Below, one piece after another: positions 10,210-19,890 of a DNA stretch of 64,000 bases. Under the pieces are notes generated by a model. That model made no database searches, had not been told where the DNA came from, and saw only the letters and a list, made by a program, of their open reading frames with translations. Source of the stretch: Sordaria brevicollis (lineage: Eukaryota > Ascomycota > Sordariomycetes > Sordariales > Sordariaceae); assembly GCA_033439795.1 (NCBI GenBank), contig JAUTDP010000010.1, positions 2,728,001-2,792,000 of the forward strand, given 5' to 3'. The translations under genes were made by a program, and so were the position numbers. Numbering within the stretch: position 1 is the stretch's first letter; each line of letters opens with the position of its first letter.

Positions 10210-13200
10210 TCACCGTCTCCTCCCCTCCTCAACCTCCTCCCCCAACTCCCCCGGCCTCCTCGGGTCCACATACGCACTCCACCTCGAATCCCCCCACCTC
10301 GCCCCTATGGTAACCCAAACATGTTTACTCGGCCCCGTGGCGTTTCTCGTCTCTCGGCATCCCAACCACCTCATCCTCTTTTCGCGCGACATGTCGCTGT
10401 TGCCCAGTCCGTTGTTGGCGTTCCACTCGCGAAGCACATCGCGGATAAAAGTGATTTTCTCGCGGAAGTGGTTAGCAGCGGGAATGTTCTGGATGGAGGC
10501 GGGGATCTCGGGACGACGACGGGAGGTGGAGGAGGTGCTGCAGGGGGCGGAGCGGGAGGGGGAGGAAAAGTTGAGGAGGGTTTGTAAGGGATACGACAAG
10601 ACGGAACGCTCGTCGAGGGCGGATTCGGAGAGGGCGCCGGTTATGGAGAGGTGGGTGGCGGCGGATTCGGGGAGGTGCCAGAAGTGGCAGAAGGTGCCGG
10701 TGGAGTCGAGGACGATTTTGGTGTGGTCGGGGAAGTTGAACTATGACACTGTTAGTTGGGAACGGGGAAGAAAAGGGGAGGGGAAAACAAACCTGGAAAT
10801 GGCCGTCGCAAAACATCCAGCATCCGACATCACCGAACCGCTGGTAGAAAGTGACTACATCGCCCGGCGCAACAGTCGGGTCCGTAATCGTCGGCATCCG
10901 AATAGGCGCATCGTCCTGGTTATCCGACTCTCGACCATACTGAATCATGTAGTTTGCAAACTTCTTCCATAACACGATGCGCTCCCGCTTACGGTGGTCG
11001 TAGATGTCCCTACCAGCTGTCAACTTGCCCGTAGTGCCGTCGCTGTTCACCGGGATATGGAAGTTATCAGGCGAGACACGGACGCGGGTGATGCCGTCCT
11101 CGCCGTTGTTTTCGTAAAAGTACACGCCCTCGTTCTGGGGAATGATTTGGTGCCTGTCTGGATACCTGGGATCGTCTCTTCGCTGGCAGTGACGTTCCGC
11201 ACCGTGAACAAGCACGCAAGCAGGTGGAAGCATACCGCTTCGACTACCTTCCTGGGTAGGGATGCTGCGAAGAATGCAACCAACACTGCCGTCGTTCAAG
11301 ATATACCCCAGGCCAAACTTGTTGGTGTAGTCAACCCACTTGACAACGATATGGGGAGGCGATGGGGTCTTGTCCCTCGGTGAGACAACTGCCATTGAGC
11401 GAGAGTTGAGCGCTCTCTCCAATTCAGCCTGCAATCTGCGAAGCCTCTCAAGAACAATGTCGGGCTGAGTGCCTGGTACCGCCTCTTGATACTCGGTAGG
11501 ACCAAACAGACTCAACTTGTCTTCCTGAGGCTTCTGCGATGTGGGCTGCGACGCGGTCTGCGATGACAAGACTGGCGCACTTCTCTGAGGAGCGGGCTCC
11601 TCAACTGGTAAAGCCGCCGCTTGGCTTCTGGTTGTTGGGTAGCTGCGTGAGCTACGAGTCGTGGGTCGAATCGGCTGGGATGCCAGTACCTCGGGAGCAG
11701 TCTCTGTTGGCACTTCCCGTCTGCTAGACCGGGTGCGCACCGAAGCGGAGCTAGCACTTCTGAGCACCGGCTCTGGAACCGTTTGTGACCGGCCTAAGCT
11801 GCTGAGTGTAGCGAGAGGTCTACCCTGAGCCCTTTGCTGAGCCGCAAAACTCTGAGGCGGCGCACGAAGAAGTCCTCCCGTACCCCTATTGGCGTTGGCA
11901 ATGGTCGCCTGTGCAAGACTGCTGCTGAGATCATCTACAGCCGGCTTCTGTGGTTGTGAATGGACGATTCCCTCCATTCTGCTTCCACCAATATCGGCCA
12001 ACGGAACACGCTTCTGGGGTTGTTGCGATGGTTGCGATGATGTGAGCTTCTGCTCGGTCGCCTGCTGCTGTAAGAGACGAGCGCGACGTCTCGCCTCGGT
12101 TTTGACCTCGTCATAGGGCCTGTAGACGATACCCTCAGCGAGCGGAATAACAGGGGTGAGGCCGTTTGACTCCTCCTCTGCCATCTCTCGCCAAATGTTC
12201 TTGAAGACAAACTGCTGTGTGCAATATGGACCAACGCTGCACTCCTTGCACATGGTCTCGACGTTGCGAAGATTGTCTGCCTCAGCTCGAGCACCGGATA
12301 GAGGATCGTAGAAGGCAGGGTTCTGTGGTGGGGACTCGCGCAGTCGGGACGAAATGTCGGAAGGTAATGGCATATAACCAGAGGTGAAGAAGGGATGGGC
12401 GACAATGGTATCGGGATCCGGTCTCATATCTGCGTCCTGGAGCATGCTGGCAACAAGATCTTTGGCTTCAATGCTGTAGTACTTTTGGGTGGTATCGGGC
12501 GATGGCCACTCGTAGTCACGCTCTCTGGCGCGGCGGTATATTTCGTCGGTTGTCGAAGACTGGAATGGTGGTTTCGAAGTAAGCATGGCAAAGACGATAA
12601 TACCCAGGCTCCAAATGTCCACCATGTGGTCATGACCCTTCTTTCCCTTTTCGAGAATCTCTGGCGCAATGTAGTTGGGTGTTCCGCATAGTGTCGTCCT
12701 CCTCATGATTTGCATATCCTTTCCGGTCAGGAGCAAGGCAGCCAGGCCAAAGTCTCCGATCTTGGCATTCATGTACTTGTCGAGGAAGATGTTGCCCATC
12801 TTGAGGTCGCGATGGATGATACCCTTGGCGTGCATGTACTTGATGGCGCCGGCAATCTGGACGGTGTAGAAGCGCACTTCTGGTTCTGTCAGACCCTTGC
12901 GGCGCTTGACCATGTCCATCAGAGAGCCGTTGGAGCAGAGTTCGAGGACGAGGTATGTGCAGTTTTCAAAGGTAAAGGCGCGGTGGAACTGGACGATGTT
13001 CGGGTGTCGCATTTTGGAGTGAATCTGCAGTTCGGTCTGGAACTTTTGTTCCATCTTGTGGGCCATCTGGGCCTTGACGATTTTGAGAGCATAGCGCTTG
13101 GAGCTTCCGATCAGCTTGCCATCGTAGCAGATGGCGAAACCGCCCTTCCCTAGCGGCTTGCCGACCTGGTATATGGCGCCCTCTTTGCGATCGGAGCTGG

Positions 13201-13357
13201 GAGGTTCGTTGACATGGTTCGGCGGGGGCGGCGGGTGGTCTTTGTCCTTGGAAGCCTTGAGCCCTTGAGCTGCCTTGGACTTTAGCTCATGGGCTCTCGG
13301 TCTCGCCTGGGCGTTAACATCTCTGGGGGAAAGGGCGTCCATACCGACACCTCTCAT
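10210..13357 (-). CDS. plkA: Polo-like serine/threonine kinase (Cdc5/PlkA)
   Basis: Mitotic kinase acting at spindle poles, kinetochores and septation sites. Exons complement(10210..10740, 10793..13357) give 1031 residues; the 52-nt intron (GTTTGT, CTAAC, TAG) is phase 0 and splits polo box 2. The kinase domain is at about 63-324: Gly loop GKGGFA (70-75), Lys92 in YALKIVK, HRDLKMGN with Asp184, DFG 202-204, and an activation loop with RRTTLCGTPNYIAPE, where Thr221/222 fits the Polo activating Thr. After a 340-residue Ser/Gln/Pro-rich linker, polo box 1 begins VVKWVDYTNKFGLGYIL near 671. Polo box 2 (about 833-905) has VTFYQRFGDVGCWMFCDGHFQ joined to FNFPDHTKIVLDSTGTFCHF. A roughly 120-residue tail follows, longer than in yeast Cdc5 and usual for filamentous fungi. 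Start at 13357; upstream in-frame codons contain no ATG. The upstream region is shared with the OPA3 gene and contains the transposon relic. Confidence 0.95.
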
Positions 13358-14218
13358 TCCCACGACTTTTTCTCGAGCGCCTCGAGAACAAACAGTTTGG
13401 ATATTATTAGGATTCGACGTCGGTGTCGTTCGTTGTTTGGGGGGTATCGTTTTGTTCGTCGGGTCATTCAATGCCGTGAATTATCTGAAGTCTGGAGGGG
13501 TGGAGATTCAACTTTGGTTAGAGCTGACAAAGTAAACAAAGCAAGGGGGTGCGCAAAGTGGGGATTGAACCGGTGGCTGGCAGAGGTGGAAGGGAAGAAG
13601 ATGAGGAACAGGAGGGAAGGTCGACGGCGCCAATTGTCTGGGAAAAAGCAAAAACTCACAGTGGGACTAATAATCGTCAAGCACTGCTCGGCGACCTGGG
13701 ATCCAATGTGGAGGTATAAGCCAGGCAGTATCATGAAGATAATTGTCGTCAAACTGTGAAGATGTGCACAGCGCGGGTTGACACGAGTGCAGTGCGCGCT
13801 GGGTGGTCGGAGGAATAATTGCTGACAAAAGACGACGAATGCCAAAGTATACGCGCAAACAGAATACAATGCAATTCCAGGCTTGCTAATGTTAGGTGGA
13901 GGTTAAAAGAGAGGTGGATTGTAGGAAAGAAGCACCCGACCCAGAAAGTTGTGTTGAATTGCAGTCACGGTTCCAAAAGTCAAGGTGAAGGAGGAAGTTG
14001 CACTGGAATGAATCCACCGTCCAAAATTGGCAGGCAGAGCAGAAGACGTTTGTTTTGTCCCTGCCCAGTCAATGTCGCCAGGGCAACGGGCACTTCACAA
14101 GAGGGACCCTCTCCAGCCCAGCCAAGTCGCACTGCCAAGACAGCACCGACGGCGCGTCCCACAGGCGGACCAGGCCCCCTGACTCGCCCAGTTCAGTGGG
14201 GTGGTGAGCTGGCTGTTA
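13358..14218. other. Upstream region of the Polo kinase gene
   Basis: About 860 bp between the kinase start and the left end of the transposon relic. Base composition is normal (not RIP-mutated), with only shadow frames. It probably contains the kinase promoter and 5' leader. No specific site can be named with confidence. Confidence 0.5.
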
Positions 14219-14261
14219 CCAGTCACGACCCCACAATGCATCACCCCCAACACTACATCAC
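14219..14261 (+). repeat. Left terminal inverted repeat of the transposon relic
   Basis: 43 bp starting CCAGTCACGACCCCACAAT. It pairs with the reverse complement of 16070-16112. The left end retains C/G at all seven differing positions except two A residues (positions 37 and 42), so it is the less mutated copy. Confidence 0.9.
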
Positions 14262-16069
14262 TACACAACAACATGACCACGTAACGTACAACATCGAAAA
14301 CTAGCCACTTTTACAGGGATTTCGACCAAATAAAATATAAATATATTAATTCTTATACTCCTCAATAGCCTATAGTATTCTAACCAATATATTATATAAT
14401 ATTAGTAATTCTAGCGCTAAAGGGGCTCTCTAGCGCCCTAATACCCTCTATAATTCCTTATTAGTAATAATAATATCTTTAATACGAATAAATTTATTAT
14501 TACCCCTTTCTTTAATTTTGCGTTTACTTCTAGGCTTCTAGGAAACTAATTTAATCTCTAAATATTATACCTTATACTCCAGCGCGGCTACTTTAATATT
14601 AATATTATCGATCCTTTTATTTATTTTATTAATTAAAGCTCTAATATTACGATTAAGAATAATACTACTATTTTATATAGTATTTTTAATATTTATAGAT
14701 TTTTTAAAGGTTGGAAAAATAACGTTCCGGTTTAAAAGGTCTAATATAAGGGGTATTCTATATTTAAATAATTCTTTAAAGATAATAGGGCGGGCGTTAT
14801 TATTTATAATAGTATTAAAGTTATTAAAAATAACGGATTTATTTATTAACTATATACCGATTTTTTTAAAATTAGATTTAAGGTTCTTAGCGTTAACCCC
14901 CTATTATAAAGTTTCGTAATAAATTTATAAGAACCTCTTCTTCGTAATTGGGGCTAATAATAGGAAAGATACGTAATCTTTCGTTAAATCCTTAAAATAC
15001 AATTTTATAATAGCGAAAATAGAGCGGTCGAACGGTTAGGTTTTATAAAAGGTATAGGGAGGGAGGAATAATAATTAAATTTTATTATAATATATTTCAA
15101 TAAGGAAATTATCCGCCGTATAATTCGAATATTTATTTAGGATTAAAAAGCGCTAAATATTATTATTAGGCTTCGTTTTAGGGAAATATACTTCCTTCAA
15201 TTATTTTAAAGTAATATTAATATTATTCTAATTATTTAAAGAATAATTATATTTCTAATTTTTTAAATAATTGGGTATTTAGTCGGGAAATTACTATCTT
15301 TAAAGGGTAGCTTTAATAAAAATAATAATAAGCGTTAACCTCTTACCTTTAACCGTATTATATTCGATAATAAATACTTAAATTATTATATTAATCGATA
15401 TTATATATACCTTTTTAATTACTACAATCCTTAATACTTTATTTACCTTAAATTCCAATTTTTAAAAACTATATTCGTTTATATTAATAATATTAATTAA
15501 TATAATAACCTTTTCCCGAATAATTTTTTCTAAAAGGTCGAAGAACTTTATAAAAGTTTCTTAAAATAATCCTTTAACCCGTAATAATTCGAAGGATTTC
15601 GATATTTTAATTTTAATAGTAGGGTTTCTCTTTAAAAATCTATTTACCTAACGTATACCTAACGGCCTAATATTATAACTTTCTTTAAAAATAAATATAA
15701 TAAAGCTAACGATTTACTTTCGATTAAGAATTCTCTTAACGGCTTCTTCATTTAAAATCCAATCGGATACGAAAGTTTTTTAAGTAAGGGTAAGCTTTTA
15801 TACGTCGGTTTTCGAATTGCGCTTAGATTTAATATTTCGAAGGCGGCGGGAAATAGTAGATTAGGGTATACTATATTACTTCGATACTATTCGTTATAAT
15901 AAACTATTTTCGATTACGTAAATAATATTATTAAATAAGGCTTCGTTCAGCGATCCTATTGTACTAGGTTTTAGTATAATTAACGTTGTTTTAATAAAGT
16001 TATAGTTAATAAAAAAAATATATTATAATAAGGGTAGATTATTTTAGTAGGGAGAACGCGTGCGGGGAT

Positions 16070-16112
16070 GCGATGCAATATTGGGGGTAATATATTGTGG
16101 GGTCGTGACTGG
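16070..16112 (-). repeat. Right terminal inverted repeat of the transposon relic
   Basis: Reverse complement of the left TIR with seven transitions and no transversion or indel. It is followed by the TA at 16113-16114. Confidence 0.9.
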
Positions 16113-16544
16113 TAGTGGCTTCTTGAATTGACGTTAGCGTGCTGTTTGCGCCAATCAGGCAGCTGCAGTTGAGCTTATCGATTATAGCAGTCCCGCCGTT
16201 CTCCGGCTACGATAGCGGCCGGCCGGCGATGGAGCATGACGGAAGCTGTGGGATCCCGGATTTGTTCGTCATCATCCGAATTTCTGACTTCTCGATGTGT
16301 TGTCATATGCGCCAGTAGAGACAAAATTGCAATCTGGACATTGTTTGCTTCCAAGAGATCACCAATTATCTGGTGATAGCTTCCATTCGATTGTCGTTGT
16401 CCGACCCAATTCGTCCCATCCCCGGAATCTCGGCATCACCAAGACTCCCTCGTCCACCAACGACAACCACCCACGACCAGCGGTTTCCCTGGTTACCTCC
16501 TTGGCGACACCACTTACCTATACCTAGCTACCTAGCTCTACATC
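16113..16544. other. Upstream region of the OPA3-like gene
   Basis: About 430 bp of normal composition between the right TIR and the ATG at 16545. It ends in CTACCTAGCTAC-type repeats and a short leader, and is probably the proximal promoter. Open frames here are not protein-like. Confidence 0.5.
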
Positions 16545-17358
16545 ATGGTCGTCTCCCTCCCTCTCTTCAAGCTTGCCGCCCTCTTTGTGCGGCACATCTC
16601 CAAGTATGGCGCAGTATGTCTCTCCCTCTTCCTGTCCCATCCCATCTCCTCGTCGCATAACTAACCCTCCTCTCACACAGAACCACATCAAACACCAAGC
16701 CCACGAGCACCCACGCTTCCGCGCCTTCGCCGCCAAATACGGCCAAATGATGCACCAGCTCAACATGCGCATGTCCGTTCTCGCCCTGCGCAACGCCGAC
16801 GCCGAGCAGCGCGCCAAAGAAGCCAAAGAGAAAGCCGAAGCCCCCACGGTAAAAACCGAAGAGCAGGTCCGCAAAGAGGAAGAGCTCAAAGCGAAATACG
16901 GCGTCGCCACCCCGGCCGTCAAATCACACCCCGTCAAGGAACCGCCAAAATCCATATGGAGACGCAAGTTCCGCCCGCTTCCCGAACCGAAAGCGGTGGA
17001 TTTGTTTGCGGATGTGATTGGTGATGTTTTCATCCTCACGATTGCGAGTTCGTTGCTGCTGTATGAGTACTATCGGTCCTCGAGCAAGCCGGATGCGAAT
17101 TTGTTGAGGATTAAGGATTTGGAGAGGCAGTTGGAGGAAGGCAAGAAGAGGGAGGAGGAGTTTTTGAGGATGGATGAGGAGAGGAAGGCGAGGTTGCAGG
17201 CTATTGAGGATGCGTTGAGGGCGTATAAGGATCCGAGGACGAAGAGGCCGATTTTCCCCAAGCCGGAGGATGGGGCTGAGCATGAGGAGGAGCAGTCAGG
17301 GGAGGGCTTTGCTCTTACGAGGACGTTTTCGGGACTGGCTGGGAAGTTGGGCTTTTAA
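16545..17358 (+). CDS. OPA3-like mitochondrial protein
   Basis: Fungal member of the OPA3 family, mitochondrial membrane-associated proteins linked in animals to optic atrophy; the fungal role is not settled. Exons 16545..16613 and 16681..17358 give 248 residues. Exon 1 encodes MVVSLPLFKLAALFVRHISK, the family N terminus; exon 2 continues with the helix NHIKHQAHEHPRFRAFAAKYG. A hydrophobic segment (DVIGDVFILTIASSLLLYEYY, about 160-180) is followed by a coiled coil (LLRIKDLERQLEEGKKREEEF) and a charged tail. The 67-nt intron has GTATGT, CTAAC and CACAG, in phase 0. The family core is intact; the region between the N-terminal helix and the membrane segment is a Lys/Glu-rich insertion. Divergent from the Polo kinase across the transposon relic. 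Confidence 0.88.
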
Positions 17359-17893
17359 GTGCGGTTCACGGATTGGACGCTTGATACGACACGCTCCTTA
17401 CATCGGCTGAACGGTCTTCATCACAGCAACCGTCGAGCTGGAGTACGAAAGTTGGGAGAACTACGACTTACCGAGCCTCAATACGTGAAAACACACGCCA
17501 CATTGTATTATATCCGAACCTTTTCTACGATTCTGGAAGGACTTTGCAAGATACAAGGGTGGTATAAGGGATCAGAAACATCCAATCTCACATTACCATC
17601 ACCACGACAGGCAACGGCGGACTACAATACAGGAGGATCATCTTAGACAGCATACCAGAAACTTACAGCTAGACGATAGATACCCTTTTCATTGGATAAC
17701 GAAGCAACACCACTCAACAACCAACACCTTATCTTCAATTTTAACAAATGTTTTAGAAGTTCATCATATCATTCACAGCGGGAGGACAGGGATCTAAGGT
17801 TTCCTTTACAAACAGCGAAATTGAGAGCATACGTTGGTCCTGCTTTCCTAACCTAGCCCTCTACATCCGAATACCAAGGAGACCAGTCTTCTT
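17359..17893. other. Convergent 3' flanks
   Basis: 535 bp between the convergent stops of the OPA3-like and bZIP genes. Only 3'-UTR-like sequence; nothing else recognised. Confidence 0.5.
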
Positions 17894-18346
17894 TCAGAGC
17901 CTCATCCTCAAACCCAACACCTCATTCTCCCTTCTTAACCCCTCCACATCAACCTTCGCCGCATCAATCAACCTCCTTATAGCCGTTATCTCCCTCTCCA
18001 ACTGCTTGATATAATCCTTCTTCCTCTGGCGATGATGGTTCTGTGCTTTCCGGACTTGAAGGCGACGGGCGTGGTATTTCTGCCCTTGAGCTTTATTTTC
18101 TTCGAGATGTGGGGTGGGTTGTGGCTGGTCCTTTGACGACGACGAGGACGATGACGACGACGAGGACGACGACGCCGACGACGCCGACGAGGACGACGAA
18201 GAAGAGGGGGATGAAGGGTGCATGGTTGAAGGCATTGAGGGCAACATTTCAGTAGAGGTTGCCGTCGTTGATGATGTGGAAGAGGAGGATATTGACTCCA
18301 GACTCGTACTGCATGGTGGGTTGATAGAGGTTGTGGCAAGTTTCAT
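17894..18346 (-). CDS. Small atypical bZIP protein
   Basis: A 150-residue frame with a Ser/Thr-rich N-terminal half, including a nearly pure serine run at residues 45-71, and a C-terminal bZIP. The basic region is RRLQVRKAQNHHRQRKKDYI (94-113), followed by heptad positions Leu116, Ile123, Ala130, Leu137, Leu144. The basic region follows the pattern of a fungal bZIP subgroup (QVRxAQxxHRxRKxxYIxxLE) in which the position of the otherwise invariant Asn is occupied by Val; the conserved Arg is present. The protein ends six residues after the zipper. Start is the ATG at 18346; the frame stays open upstream without another ATG, so a 5' exon is possible. The target genes are unknown. Likely nuclear. 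Confidence 0.72.
   Translation of the reverse strand: MKLATTSINPPCSTSLESISSSSTSSTTATSTEMLPSMPSTMHPSSPSSSSSSSASSASSSSSSSSSSSSSKDQPQPTPHLEENKAQGQKYHARRLQVRKAQNHHRQRKKDYIKQLEREITAIRRLIDAAKVDVEGLRRENEVLGLRMRL
18134..18214 (-). repeat. Serine-codon trinucleotide tract in the bZIP gene
   Basis: About 81 bp of mixed TCG/TCC/TCA repeats (GAC/GAC/GAT on the + strand) encoding residues 45-71, almost all serine. Slippage-prone coding microsatellite. Confidence 0.85.
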
Positions 18347-19890
18347 GGCGAGGAAAGTTGTGTGTCTGAGGAAGACAAGTCTGAGGAGAGACAAGAAGGA
18401 GGGAGGTAAGAAGGAGGTAGGCTATGTTGTGTTTGTCGGCTCTTTTTCGAGGGTTGGAATAGGACGGAGAAAGATCTCGGAGTAGGTGGGGATACGGCAA
18501 GACGAGATATGGTGGTCTTGCAGTTGAGTGTCTTTGTAGGTAGGTTGGTTGGTCTTGGTCAAACACGGAGTACCATAGTGGTAGGGTGCTGGCAGTTGAG
18601 AAAAAAGATGTGAAGAAGGTAGGAGAAACGAGTGTGTAAGAACACAGAAACAGACTTGAGACAAGACCATGTAGACAGATATCACCTAGCAAGGACTTCC
18701 TACAATACCCACCTCCTACACTGGGAGATGATACTTTCCGTCCTCAAGGTTCTCCTTTTCAGTCAAGTCCCTTGATGACAAACAACCTTGGAAAGTTCAT
18801 CTACCATCCACTTCCATCCCTCCATATCCCTCCGCAAAGAAACTCTCCGAATGCTACTCCTACCATAAGGCCCGATCACCTCCACCTCCACCATCACTCC
18901 TCCCTTGCCAACATGTACGGTAGACTTGTTCTCCGGCCGAGGGAACCATTGGACCCGGCTGGCCTACCATAGACGGTGTACGTACCGTACTTGGTCGGTT
19001 GTCAAGGTAAACTCAAATCATACTACCCCCTGGTAAACCGTAGGTAATGGGTCAGGGTTGTAGTAAACCGGCTTGTGAATGAATCTGTAATCCATCCCAT
19101 ATGCACCTCCAGGAAGCGGATAGCAAGCAGATGAAAGAGTGGCTAAGAACCTTGATGGCCTAGGGTTCGGCCCGGGGTATGTATGCGGATCCATGGCATG
19201 CATGCCCTTCAACCCCCAGCTCAACGGCGTCAGGACCAAAACAAAAGGTCCTCGCTTGTTGATGTTGACAAATACCTTTGGGGATGCAACGCTAGCATCA
19301 AGGGGCCACCCATCCCATTCACCATGACAGTTTCGGGATGGGGATTTGAGTTTATGAATATCTTGCTTTCCATTTTCGCTAGAAGCTACTTGTAGTTTAA
19401 CTAAAAGTAGATAGGAGTAAATGCTTACCCCTCCGCTATCACTGATTTCCTTCCTTCTTCTACTCGTTCCATCGACTAACCATCGATCGATGATCATCCA
19501 TCCGGCTATGGTATATCCTCCTTCCTTCCATCTTCTCCATCCGTACCGCTGAGATCGTCCTCCTACCAATGCATCATCACATTCCATCAGATGCTATACC
19601 CTTATACTTTCGAACAAAGGAAAAAAGAAATTCATATTTTCCGACCCTAAGCCATTTTCCTTTTCCATCCCTTTTTGTGCCTAACCCTTCCTCCAAAACG
19701 CCATAAGAGTGGACGAAGGTAGATGCGCGCTTTCCTTGGCCGCCGAACCCTTCCTTTCGCCATGCAAAGACAGACAGAAAGAAACAGAATAAAAACCCCT
19801 ACCAAACAGAAAAACACAAAGAAAAAATGCCACTTCCCCCTTCAACCAAGGACTGCCCTTCCCACTTCACTTCTGGATCTTCAAAGCCTC
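18347..19890. other. Non-coding stretch, no supported gene
   Basis: 1.5 kb holding the bZIP upstream region and the 3' flank of rrn3. The longest open frame (19018-19587, minus) has no domain-like pattern and unusual composition, so I do not call it. Nothing else recognised. Confidence 0.5.

Larger units (their letters stand above)
14219..16112. mobile_element. RIP-inactivated Fot1/pogo-like DNA transposon
   Basis: A 1,894-bp element bounded by 43-bp terminal inverted repeats beginning CCAGTCACGACCCCACAAT and flanked on both sides by TA (14217-14218 and 16113-16114), the target duplication of the Tc1/mariner superfamily. The two TIRs differ at 7 of 43 positions, all transitions. The interior (about 14310-16050) is extremely AT-rich, has stops in every frame, and has very few CpA/TpG while CpG persists: the signature of RIP acting on CpA. 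Length, TA site and TIR starting with a CAGTCA-type core fit the Fot1/pogo family (Fot1 is about 1.9 kb), of which Neurospora carries RIP relics such as Punt. No intact transposase can be read. Family assignment is inference; the TIRs, TA sites and mutation pattern are directly visible. In Neurospora such relics usually carry DNA methylation and H3K9me3, which may matter for the two flanking promoters. Confidence 0.88.

Noticed and set aside
9956..10972. 338-codon plus-strand frame
   Set aside because: Largely antisense to the Polo kinase C-terminal exons; it exists because of that gene's codon bias.
15008..15075. Minus-strand string resembling the LQPLDV region of a pogo-type transposase
   Set aside because: The match needs stops, a one-residue gap and several non-RIP changes. 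It is too degraded to support an alignment by eye, so I rely on the TIRs and TA sites instead.
19018..19587. 189-codon minus-strand frame
   Set aside because: No family resemblance, odd composition, and located in a spacer with motifs typical of non-coding DNA.
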